The notes under the pieces were generated by a model, which searched no databases, was not told the origin of the DNA, and saw only the letters and a list, made by a program, of their open reading frames with translations. Source: Methylobacterium sp. J-026 (lineage in GTDB: Bacteria; Pseudomonadota; Alphaproteobacteria; Rhizobiales; Beijerinckiaceae). Taken from it: 38,044 bases of DNA. The position numbers were made by a program, and so were the translations under genes. How positions within the stretch are numbered: the first letter of the stretch is position 1; each line of letters opens with the position of its first letter. Of the stretch, positions 9,582 to 20,811 are shown piece by piece. The DNA is taken from contig NZ_JAKSYC010000294.1 of assembly GCF_022829585.1 (NCBI RefSeq), positions 1 through 38,044 on the forward strand, given 5' to 3'.

Positions 9582-10039
9582 CACGGGCTCTCGGAGCATG
9601 TGGCGGGCGCCCGCGGACGCCCGGACCGGTGGGCCGTGTTCGCTTCGGTGACAGGCGCCAGGGATCGTTTTGCCATCGATTCAGATGATCCAGACCGTGT
9701 CGGAGATCATTGGACTGTCTGAGTTAATGACCAGTGAATAATGATTTCGATCTTAAGAAATATAAGCCTCGATTGTTGCATAGAAATATCTATATTTGGC
9801 CTGGAATGGTATTTTTTGACGTGTTTGTACCAGATTTATCGATGTTAAGAGTCGCCGATAGCTGCATCTACTGTACTGATTTGGGTGCATAGCCATCAAT
9901 AGAATTGCTCCGGGCCGGGCCACCCCGTCTTCGGGTGCCCCGGGTGCCGCGTCGGCCCGGGCGCGCTGACACGCGGCCGGGCCGACGCTACCGTCGTCGG
10001 ACGGCGCGACGCGGCGGGTGGACGGAGGGCGCCGGGACG
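9582..10039. other. Divergent intergenic region with an AT-rich core
   Basis: Between the HD-GYP gene (minus) and lysR (plus), roughly 9715-9905 is strongly A/T-rich compared with the rest of the window. It probably holds promoters for both genes. A 47-codon open frame on the minus strand within it has AT-rich codons and was not accepted as a gene. No clear LysR operator (T-N11-A) could be singled out. Confidence 0.4.
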
Positions 10040-10924
10040 ATGATGCGGTTCGATCTCATCGATCTCGGCCTGTTCCGGCACGTGGTCGAGGCCGGCTCGA
10101 TCACCCATGGGGCGGCGCGGGCGAACCTCGCCCTGGCGGCGGCCTCCACGCGGATCCGGCTGATGGAGGACTCCCTCGGGGCCGCCCTCCTCACCCGGGG
10201 GCGCCAGGGCGTGAGCCCGACCCCGGCCGGGCGCGCGCTCCTCGTCCACGCCCGGGAGGTCCTGGCCGGGGTGGAGCGCCTGCGCGAGGAGATGTCGGCC
10301 TTCTCGGGCGGGGCCATCGGCCAGATCCGGGTGCTGGCCAACACCAACGCGCTGACCGAGTTCCTGCCGGACGCGCTCTCGGCCTTCCTGGCCGATCACC
10401 CCGGGATCGGCGTCGAGGTCGACGAGCGCACCTCCGAGGAGATCGTCGGGTTGGTGGCCGAGGGGGTGGCCGATCTCGGCATCCTGTCCGGCACGGTGGA
10501 TACCGGCTCGCTCCGGACCTTCCCGTTCCGGGAGGACCGGTTCGTGCTGGTCGCCGCCCGGGACCATCCCGTGGCGGGGCGCGGGGCGATCCCCTTCGCC
10601 GAGGTGCTCGGTCACGACCTCGTCGGCCTCGACCGGCGCAGCGCCATCAGCCGGTTCCTGGTCGCCCAGGCTGCCCGGGAGGGCCGCCCGATGCGCCTAC
10701 GGGTGCAGCTGCGCGACTTCGACGCCGTCTGCCGCCTCGTGGAGGCCCGGGTCGGCCTGGCCATCCTGCCCGAGAGCGCGGCCGCTCGCGCCGCGCAGGG
10801 CCTCGCCCTCGCGGTGGTGCCGCTGGCCGACCCCTGGGCGCGACGCGACCTGACCCTGTGCCTGCGCGACCTCGACGGGCTGCCACCGTTCATCCGCGCC
10901 TTCGTGGCGCAGCTGCGCGGCTGA
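10040..10924 (+). CDS. LysR-family transcriptional regulator, 294 aa
   Basis: Residues 1-62 form the LysR winged helix-turn-helix (LIDLGLFRHVVEAGSITHGA, then ASTRIRLMEDSLGAALLTR and PTPAGRALLVHAREVL). The rest is a periplasmic-binding-like effector domain, with GQIRVLANTNALTEFLPDAL opening it and LVEARVGLAILPES near the end. The length is typical of LysR proteins. The ATG at 10040 (a second one follows at once) starts the conserved part; the frame is open back to 9905, but that stretch has no LysR homology. GGAGG lies 11 bases upstream. The gene is convergent with the fumarylacetoacetate-hydrolase-like gene, so it does not obviously regulate that one; its target may be elsewhere or the HD-GYP gene. 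Effector unknown. Confidence 0.92.
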   Translation: MMRFDLIDLGLFRHVVEAGSITHGAARANLALAAASTRIRLMEDSLGAALLTRGRQGVSPTPAGRALLVHAREVLAGVERLREEMSAFSGGAIGQIRVLANTNALTEFLPDALSAFLADHPGIGVEVDERTSEEIVGLVAEGVADLGILSGTVDTGSLRTFPFREDRFVLVAARDHPVAGRGAIPFAEVLGHDLVGLDRRSAISRFLVAQAAREGRPMRLRVQLRDFDAVCRLVEARVGLAILPESAAARAAQGLALAVVPLADPWARRDLTLCLRDLDGLPPFIRAFVAQLRG

Positions 10925-10984
10925 GAATCCGGTTTCATATGGGCGAGCCCTGCTGCGGGTCCGGGTCAGAGCCCTGGTCCTTCA

Positions 10985-11027
10985 GGGGCTCCGCCCCCGA
11001 GCCCCGCCAAAGGGCCGAGCCCTTTGG
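10985..11027. repeat. Double palindrome, probable bidirectional terminator or dispersed repeat
   Basis: Two adjacent hairpins lie in the convergent gap between lysR and the hydrolase gene. They are GGGGCTC (10985-10991) with GAGCCCC (10999-11005), and the perfect CCAAAGGGC (11007-11015) with GCCCTTTGG (11019-11027) around a CGA loop. The same style of GC-rich repeat (reading GGGCTCTG, GGGGCTCG and GGAGCCCC on the other strand) is familiar between genes in Methylobacterium. A transcription-terminating role is inferred from position. Confidence 0.55.
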
Positions 11028-11042
11028 AATCCGGGGACGGCC

Positions 11043-12080
11043 CTAGCTCGGCACCGCCTGGATCACGTTGCGCAGGGTGCCGATGCCCGCGACCTCGGTC
11101 TCCATCACGTCGCCGGGCTTGAGGAATTCCGGCGGCTTGCGGGCGTTGCCGATGCCGGGCGGCGTGCCGGTGGCGATGATGTCGCCCGGGACCAGGGTGA
11201 GGCCGCGCGAGAGCTCGGCGATGATCCGGGCGACCTTGAAGTACATCTGCTGGGTCGAGGCATCCTGCTTGATCACCCCGTTGACCCGGGTCTGGAGCCG
11301 GAGGTCGGCGGGGTCGAGATCCGCCGCGGGGACGATCCACGGGCCGATCGGCCCGTGGCCGTCGAGGCTCTTGCCCTTGAACCACTGGCCGCCGTGGAGC
11401 TTGATCTGCATGTCGCGGGCGGTGGTGTCGTTGATGACGCTGTAGCCGAAGACGTGGCCCATCGCGTCGGATTCCGCGATGTTGCGCCCGCCCGTGCCGA
11501 TGACCACGGCGAGCTCCACCTCCCAGTCGATGGCGGTCGAGACGGTCGGATCGTAGGGAATCGGGTCGTAGGGCCCGTTCACCGTGTTGACGCCCTTGGT
11601 GAAGAACACCGGATGGGCCGGGTATTCGGCATGGGTGCCGCGGACCGCCTGACCCTCGGCGAAGTGCTCCAGGTAGTTCCAGCCGACCGCGTAGATGTTG
11701 CGCGTCGGCGCCGGGATCGGGGCGAGGAGCCGCACGGTCTCGACCGACTGGCCGTCGCCTGACGCGGCTACCCGGCGGACGCGCTCCAGCGCCGCCGGAC
11801 CGGCCTCGATGAGCGCGACCATCCGCGCCGCGTCGAAGCCGAGATCCGGGACGCGGGACAGATCGACGATGCGGCCGTCCGGTCGCACGGCGCCGAGCCG
11901 GGGCGTGCCGCCCGCCTCGGGGACGAACGTGGCGAGGCGCAGCGCCCCCTGGCTCCCGCCCGCGGGCGGGATCGGTCGTCCCGGGCCGGCGTCGGGCGCC
12001 TGCGCGGCGGCAGGCGCCGCCAGGACGCCGGCCGCCGTCGCGGCCGCCGAGAGGTGCAGGAAGTCGCGTCGTGTGCTCAT
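11043..12080 (-). CDS. Fumarylacetoacetate hydrolase-family protein with Tat signal peptide, 345 aa
   Basis: The C-terminal two thirds are an FAA-hydrolase/2-hydroxyhepta-2,4-diene-1,7-dioate isomerase fold, a metal-dependent family acting on beta-diketo or ring-cleavage acids. The metal motif ExE is present in DWEVELAVVIG, the third acidic ligand in SVINDTTARD, and the product-side motif in GDIIATGTPPGIG. Oddly for this mostly cytoplasmic family, residues 1-28 are a classic twin-arginine signal (STRRDFLHLSAAATAAGVLA, then PAAAQA), predicting export of a folded, metal-loaded enzyme. GGAGG sits 6 bases before the ATG at 12080; another ATG directly precedes it at 12083. Substrate is unknown. 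Confidence 0.88.
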   Translation of the reverse strand: MSTRRDFLHLSAAATAAGVLAAPAAAQAPDAGPGRPIPPAGGSQGALRLATFVPEAGGTPRLGAVRPDGRIVDLSRVPDLGFDAARMVALIEAGPAALERVRRVAASGDGQSVETVRLLAPIPAPTRNIYAVGWNYLEHFAEGQAVRGTHAEYPAHPVFFTKGVNTVNGPYDPIPYDPTVSTAIDWEVELAVVIGTGGRNIAESDAMGHVFGYSVINDTTARDMQIKLHGGQWFKGKSLDGHGPIGPWIVPAADLDPADLRLQTRVNGVIKQDASTQQMYFKVARIIAELSRGLTLVPGDIIATGTPPGIGNARKPPEFLKPGDVMETEVAGIGTLRNVIQAVPS

Positions 12081-12268
12081 CATCGTCCTCCGTTAACGCC
12101 GCGTCGGCATGCGCGGCGCTGCGTATCTGGCGCATGTCCCGCGGCACCGCCGCGTTGAATCGGGGCCCGTCCCGTCACGGCGGGCTGCCGAGGGAACGCC
12201 GTGGCCGCCGCCACGACGCGCCCGGGCGCCGGCCAGGGTGCGAGACTCGGGCGAGCCCGGCCCGTATC

Positions 12269-12565
12269 ATGAAGCGGGTCTCCGGAAGCCCGGCGGCGCG
12301 GACCCGGGCCATGGCGGGCGTTGCATCCATCGTGACGCCGTTCCGGGTCGTGACCCTGTTCCAGACCCCCGGCAGCGCGGGGGTGACCGGGCCGATGACG
12401 GGGCTGGCCGCCCTGCAGAGCGCGGCCGCCCTGGTCGGGTCCGCGCCCCGGCGCGAAAGCCACAGCCCGGCACGGATCCCGTCGGGGGGGATCAGCCTTG
12501 GCCGTCATTGGACACTGCCTACTGGCTCGTATATCACCGGGATCAAGCTTGGCCAGAAGGGCTGA
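12269..12565 (+). CDS. Doubtful hypothetical protein, 98 aa
   Basis: This open frame keeps strongly G/C third positions over its first 80 codons (opening MKRVSGSPAARTRAMAG, then VVTLFQTPGSAGV), then becomes A/T-richer near its end. No ribosome site precedes the ATG and no family is recognised. It ends 21 bases before the lipoprotein start. It could be a real short gene or chance open frame in GC-rich DNA. The rest of 12081-12586 shows nothing else convincing. Confidence 0.22.
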   Translation: MKRVSGSPAARTRAMAGVASIVTPFRVVTLFQTPGSAGVTGPMTGLAALQSAAALVGSAPRRESHSPARIPSGGISLGRHWTLPTGSYITGIKLGQKG

Positions 12566-12586
12566 GTATTGCTTTCGGGTGGCAAT

Positions 12587-13105
12587 ATGGTGTCGCGGAT
12601 CGCGGTTCTAGGACTCATCGTGCTCCTGGCAAGTGCCTGTTCGCGTTTGCCGAGCGTGCCCACCGCGTACAGTTCCCTTCCGCCGGTCGCGCCGGCCCAC
12701 GAGCTCGCGCGGACCGTGACGAGCCCCGCCGCGACGAGTCTCGCTGCGACAAGTCTCGCCGTGACGGCGGTTCCGGAGGCGGCTTTGCCGGCCATCCGCA
12801 TCCCGGGTGCGGGTCTGGGACGCGGTGTCGCGACGGGTGGAGGACAGGGTGTGAACCCCACGGATGTCCTGGAGGCCTCGGCGCGGGCGCGGCTGTCCTG
12901 GACGGTCATGCGCCCCGCGGAGCTGACCAGGCCGCTCTTCATGGACCGGGCGCTCGTGCACGCGAGCGTTGCGGAGACGGGGGCGCTCGCCGCGGACCGT
13001 CCGGCCGCCAAGGCCGCCGCGCCGACCTACAACCGGGAGGTGGTGATGGACCGCCTGGAGCAGGATGGCCGCCGCGCCGCCAAGCCGATCTGCTCCGGCT
13101 GCTGA
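12587..13105 (+). CDS. Small putative lipoprotein, 172 aa
   Basis: The N-terminus is a lipoprotein signal: MVSRIAVLGLIVLLASACSR, with Cys18 preceded by Ala-Ser-Ala as a plausible lipobox, so it should be lipid-anchored in the envelope. The following segment is low-complexity and includes three copies of a five-residue unit (TSPAA, TSLAA, TSLAV). The C-terminal third (from PTDVLEASARARLSW) is more ordinary and ends in KPICSGC, with two cysteines. I chose the ATG at 12587 because GGGTGG lies 4 bases upstream; a TTG at 12569 is in frame. No known family. It is monocistronic as far as can be seen. Confidence 0.62.
   Translation: MVSRIAVLGLIVLLASACSRLPSVPTAYSSLPPVAPAHELARTVTSPAATSLAATSLAVTAVPEAALPAIRIPGAGLGRGVATGGGQGVNPTDVLEASARARLSWTVMRPAELTRPLFMDRALVHASVAETGALAADRPAAKAAAPTYNREVVMDRLEQDGRRAAKPICSGC
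12718..12762 (+). repeat. Three tandem copies of a 15-bp unit inside the lipoprotein gene
   Basis: The units are GACGAGCCCCGCCGC, GACGAGTCTCGCTGC and GACAAGTCTCGCCGT, in tandem and in frame. They encode the repeated TSxAx peptide. A 15-bp period keeps the frame on copy-number change. Confidence 0.7.
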
Positions 13106-13222
13106 GCGGCGCGCCGGCCCCTTCCCCAGTCCCGGCGACACCGCGGATCCTGACCCGGATCCCGTGACGCGCGGCGCGATCTCGTCCGTGTCGGTTCAGC
13201 GCGCCGCCGGAGCCGGACCGCC

Positions 13223-13444
13223 TCAACCCTGCTCCGGACGCTCTCGGGCGTTCCGGTCTGCTTCGTCCCGGCGCGCCGCCCGGGCCAGGGCGATCAGGTC
13301 GGCGGCGCTCGGCGTGCCGCTCGTCCCCGGGACCGTGCCGACCAGCAGCAAGCCCGGCGGCACCGTGCGGATCCGGCCCCGGATCCGGCCGCCTTCGGCG
13401 CGCGCCGTCCGGCGGCCAATCCCTGGATCGATCGGATGCGCCAT
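13223..13444 (-). CDS. Small hypothetical protein, 73 aa
   Basis: An ATG at 13444 preceded by GGGGGAG (9 bases upstream) opens a frame with high third-position GC. The product starts MAHPIDPGIGRRTARAEGG, has a small hydrophobic patch PPGLLLVGTVPG and ends in a charged helix-like tail (ADLIALARAARRDEADRNAR). A longer frame reaches 13567, but the 81-bp gene at 13462-13542 overlaps that part. No family recognised. It is probably cotranscribed with the tiny gene 17 bases upstream. Confidence 0.5.
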   Translation of the reverse strand: MAHPIDPGIGRRTARAEGGRIRGRIRTVPPGLLLVGTVPGTSGTPSAADLIALARAARRDEADRNARERPEQG

Positions 13445-13461
13445 GGGGCCGGGCTCCCCCG

Positions 13462-13542
13462 TCAGCGGGGATCGGGCCGGGGACGGGGCCGCGGTATGGG
13501 GATGGTGACCAGCTCGCCGGTCGTCGGATCGAGGATCGTCAT
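13462..13542 (-). CDS. Very small hypothetical protein, 26 aa
   Basis: The frame starts with an ATG at 13542, CGGGAG 5 bases upstream, and reads MTILDPTTGELVTIPIP followed by a Pro/Arg tail (RPRPRPDPR). It is too short for normal gene finders. Compact proteins with a DPTTGE-like opening occur in this genus as far as I recall, but I cannot verify homology. The good ribosome site and tight spacing to the next short gene support it. Confidence 0.4.
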   Translation of the reverse strand: MTILDPTTGELVTIPIPRPRPRPDPR

Positions 13543-13968
13543 GGGCGCTCCCGTGGCAGGGCGCCATGGCAGGCCCGAATTGTGTTTTAACCTTGGCCTT
13601 TGAGGCGCCGGCCCACAGTTTTCGTGGCCGATGTCGGCTCGGTGCGGTCGGAATCTATTGAATAGCCGTCACGACAATTGAATTCGATCCAGCGTCCTGG
13701 AGCCTGCCTTCGCGTGTCCTGCGCCGAACCCCGGGTCGCCGCCGGGGAGGCCGGGTCGATCACCGCCGGCTTCAGCCACCCGCCGCGCCCGCCGCCCTTG
13801 GCGTTCCACGGGATGCCGGCCGCGACGGTGGCTCCCCGCGGCCAGGCGGCGTCCGCTCCCACGGCGCGCGTCGCGACGATGGGCGGGCTCGCCGCCATGG
13901 GCCACAGCGTGAGGCCCCGGCAGCCGCGGGCGGCTCGCGGACGTGCCGGATCCGTGATCCCGGGCCGG
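13543..13968. other. Intergenic region between small genes and glgP
   Basis: No gene with coding bias and a ribosome site was found. A small A/T-richer patch near 13575-13680 may hold the promoter of the two short minus-strand genes. An AGCCGC/GCGGCT hairpin at 13922-13935 lies just beyond the glgP stop and could help end transcription, but it has no T-run. Confidence 0.35.
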
Positions 13969-16509
<2,541 letters not shown>

Positions 16510-17164
16510 GTGCGAGTCCCCCAAAGTCTGGCCCCCGGCTTTTGGCGCCGGGGCAATCGTGGGCGGATTATCTCTTCTGTGGATTGCCGCCCCGTGAACG
16601 GGTGGGCGATCCGTGCCCCGAAGCGTCCGAGTGTGCGGCCGGCTTCCGGCGAAGTCGTGGCAGCGCTGCGCCTTTACGGCGCACGGGCACGGCCCGGGAG
16701 ATATGGCACGCCCTCGTGACATTCCAGTCACACGCGTCCGATAGGCAGGCCGCACTGCCGGTCGCGGGCGGTGGGGTCTGCCGCTGACCCTGAGCGGGTT
16801 TCGCAAAAGGAGCTGCTGGTTTTGCGACGAAAACCTTTGACCAACCAAGGATCTGAGCGGACGCAGGATTGGCCTTCCCACGGTCCATGACAGTCGTGCG
16901 CCGACTTGTTTGGCAAGCGCAACGAGCCCCCTCTCCCGTGCGGGAGAGGGTTGGGGTGAGAGGGGCGGGAGGAATCAGGATGGAGCGCGCCATCGACGCG
17001 CGTAAAGGCCGAGCCTTTTCCTGAATGTTCTCATCCCGCACCCTGTCCCTTTCCCGCACGGGAGAGGGGACCCGCGCCCCATTCGGCGAGGATGGCGTGC
17101 CTGTCGCGTACGGTCTGGCTCGCCAATCTAAGTCTGCTCAGGGCGGCAACGCGAGAGGCGCAGC
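16510..17164. other. Divergent glgP/alpha-glucosidase intergenic region
   Basis: This 655-bp gap holds promoters for both flanking genes, but I cannot define them. It contains an inverted repeat CGCAAAA (16802-16808) with TTTTGCG (16820-16826), set in a more extended imperfect symmetry (GGTTTCG against CGAAAACC), which could be a regulator site. It also contains a pair of REP-like palindromes listed separately. No gene was supported. Confidence 0.4.
16929..17068. repeat. Inverted pair of REP-like palindromes (BIME-like)
   Basis: Palindrome CCCTCTCCCG-TG-CGGGAGAGGG (16929-16950) is followed by the T/G-rich tail TTGGGGTGAGAGG. About 100 bp later comes CCCTTTCCCG-CA-CGGGAGAGGG (17047-17068), which is the same element in the opposite orientation, with its tail on the left side. 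Two head-to-head copies with a spacer are the layout of bacterial interspersed mosaic elements. Confidence 0.7.
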
Positions 17165-18760
<1,596 letters not shown>

Positions 18761-18895
18761 AAGTGTCGGCGGCTGGAGGGACTCCGTCTGGGTGCAGCTC
18801 ATGCCGCATTGCACGCGGCGTAACCGAAGTTTAACGCAGCCGGTGGCCTATTTTGTGCGTCGCAGCGGAACCGTCGCGACGGAGGAGCATTGACC

Positions 18896-20512
18896 GTGGT
18901 TGAGATCGCGACAGCCGTGTCTGCCCGATCGTCTGCCAGACCGGGGCATCCCGCCCGGCCAGGATCAATGCCGATGCTCGATGCGCGCCGTGGTGATCCC
19001 TTCGCCGATCGGCCATCGGGCGAAGGGGACGGCGCCGTTCATGTCCCTTCGGCCGCCCGGCCGGCCTCGCTGCGCCGCCGCATCCTCTACGCAACCCCCG
19101 AGATGGCCGACTTCGTGAAGACCGGTGGTCTCGGCGAGGTCTCGGCCGCCCTGCCCCGGGCCATGGTGCCGCATTACGACATCCGCGTCCTGATCCCGGG
19201 CTACCGGGAGGTCCGGGCCGCGTTCCCCGAGATCCCGGTGGTCGCGCGCCTCGACGGCTTCGCGGGGGTCCCGGCCTGCGACCTCGGCCTCGTCGAGGCG
19301 GCGGACGGGCTGCGGATCTATGTGCTGCTGGCGCCCGACCTCTACGAGCGCGACGGCACGCCCTACGGCGACGCCCACGGCGATTTCGGCGACAACGACC
19401 TGCGCTTCGCCCGGCTCAGCCTCGCGGCCGCGGAGATCGCCGCCGGCATCGACGCCGATTGGGCGGCCGATCTCCTGCACCTCAACGATTGGCAGGCGGC
19501 GCTCGCCCCGGCCTATCTCGCCTGGCGCGGCCGCCGGATCCCGAGCGTGCTGACGATCCACAACCTCGCCTATCAGGGCCTGTTCCCCCGGGACAGCCTG
19601 GGCCGCCTCGGCGTTCCGGACTCGGCCTTCCAGGTGGACGGCGCCGAGTTCTACGGCCAGCTCTCCTTCCTCAAGGCGGGGATCTTCTACGCCTCGCAGG
19701 TCACCACGGTGAGCGAGACCTACGCCCGCGAGATCCAGACCCCCGAGCTGGGCTGCGGCCTCGACGGGCTGCTGCGCACCCGCGCCGGACAGGGCCGGCT
19801 CGCCGGCATCCTCAACGGCATCGACGAGACCTGGGATCCGAGCACCGACCCCCACCTCGCGACCCGGTTCGAGGTCGACGACTGGAAGGGCAAGCGCGCC
19901 AATGCCGAGGCGGTGCGCCACCAGTTCGGGCTGGCGGTCTCCCGCGGGCCGCTCTTCGCCATCGTGTCGCGGCTCGTCCACCAGAAGGGCATCGACCTGA
20001 GCCTGCAGGCCGCCGAGGCGATCGTGGCCGAGGGCGGCCAGCTCGTGGTGATCGGCCAGGGCGAGGGCCGGTTCGAGCAGGCCCTGCGCGGCCTCGCCAG
20101 GCGCCATCCCGACGCGGTCGGGGTCCATGTCGGCTTCGAGGAGGCCCAGGCCCGGCGGATGTTCGCGGGCAGCGACTTCCTGCTGATGCCCTCGCGCTTC
20201 GAACCCTGCGGGCTGGCCCAGATGTACGCCCAGCGATTCGGCTCCCTGCCGATCGTGCGCCGGACCGGGGGCCTCGCCGACACGGTCGAGGATGGGGTGA
20301 CGGGCTTCACCTTCGCCGAACCCTCGGCGGCATCCTTCGGGGCGGCGGTCCGCCGGGCGCTGGAGGCCTTCAGCCAGAAGAAGCGCCTCAACGCCATGCG
20401 GCGGCGGGCCATGGCGGCCCGCTACGGCTGGGATCGGGCCGCCGACAACTACGCCGGCCTCTACGCCCGCGCCATCGGCAACAGCCCGGCGCTCCGCTGG
20501 CGCGCCGCGTAG
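18896..20512 (+). CDS. glgA: Glycogen synthase (ADP-glucose type, GT5), 538 aa
   Basis: It transfers glucose from ADP-glucose to the non-reducing end of alpha-1,4-glucan. The GT5 marks are present: RRRILYATPEMADFVKTGGLGEV (KTGGL motif, Lys near residue 75), LHLNDWQAAL, LTIHNLAYQG, SRLVHQKGIDL and the C-terminal SRFEPCGLAQMYAQRFGSLP (ExxxxxxxE region). Compared with ordinary GlgA proteins, which reach the KTGGL Lys by about residue 15, this one has about 60 extra, Arg/Ala-rich N-terminal residues. I chose the GTG at 18896 because GGAGGAG (18881-18887) lies 8 bases upstream; a TTG at 18890 is too close to it, and internal Met codons near 18968 are possible. No glgC is in the window. Confidence 0.92.
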   Translation: MVEIATAVSARSSARPGHPARPGSMPMLDARRGDPFADRPSGEGDGAVHVPSAARPASLRRRILYATPEMADFVKTGGLGEVSAALPRAMVPHYDIRVLIPGYREVRAAFPEIPVVARLDGFAGVPACDLGLVEAADGLRIYVLLAPDLYERDGTPYGDAHGDFGDNDLRFARLSLAAAEIAAGIDADWAADLLHLNDWQAALAPAYLAWRGRRIPSVLTIHNLAYQGLFPRDSLGRLGVPDSAFQVDGAEFYGQLSFLKAGIFYASQVTTVSETYAREIQTPELGCGLDGLLRTRAGQGRLAGILNGIDETWDPSTDPHLATRFEVDDWKGKRANAEAVRHQFGLAVSRGPLFAIVSRLVHQKGIDLSLQAAEAIVAEGGQLVVIGQGEGRFEQALRGLARRHPDAVGVHVGFEEAQARRMFAGSDFLLMPSRFEPCGLAQMYAQRFGSLPIVRRTGGLADTVEDGVTGFTFAEPSAASFGAAVRRALEAFSQKKRLNAMRRRAMAARYGWDRAADNYAGLYARAIGNSPALRWRAA

Positions 20513-20539
20513 GGTTTTTACAGACGGATCGGCTTCTCG

Positions 20540-20729
20540 CCCTCCCCCCTCTGCGGGGGAGGGTGGGCCCTCCTGACGCAGGGGCCACCCTCCCCGCAGC
20601 GCTACGATGCGCACAATTGCTGGCCGACACGTTCTCTCCTCCCCCTTGCGGGGAGGAGTTGGAGGATGGAGCGGTGCGGTGCCTTCTGAGCCACCCCCAC
20701 CCCTGACCCCTCCCCACAAGGGGGAGGGG
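20540..20729. repeat. Cluster of REP-like GC-rich palindromes between convergent glgA and glgB
   Basis: Three hairpins are seen: CCCTCCCCC (20540-20548)/GGGGGAGGG (20555-20563), CTCCTCCCC (20636-20644)/GGGGAGGAG (20650-20658), and CCCCTCCCC (20707-20715)/GGGGAGGGG (20721-20729). In addition CTGCGGGGGAGGGTGG (20551-20566) is inverted as CCACCCTCCCCGCAG (20585-20599), giving an alternative longer stem. The loops CTTGC and ACAAG are reverse-complement-like, so the last two are inverted copies of one element. They fill almost the whole convergent gap and probably also block read-through. Confidence 0.7.
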
Positions 20730-20811
20730 AAAAGCGCTCTGTTTTCAGCGTGTTGGCGTCAGACTGAGATGTGTGAATCCGGTAGCCCGCAGAGGGCGGG
20801 CGGGATTTACG

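Noticed and set aside
9752..9895. A 47-codon minus-strand frame in the AT-rich region upstream of lysR
   Set aside because: AT-rich codons unlike all real genes here, no convincing ribosome site and no family.
10925..11042. Possible attachment site or insertion-sequence end between lysR and the hydrolase gene
   Set aside because: The palindromes fit a terminator or dispersed repeat; no transposase, target duplication or tRNA gene is present.
16510..16881. Longer glgP start with 124 extra residues
   Set aside because: The extension lacks phosphorylase homology and lies in the intergenic gap; the GTG at 16509 has GGGGGA upstream.
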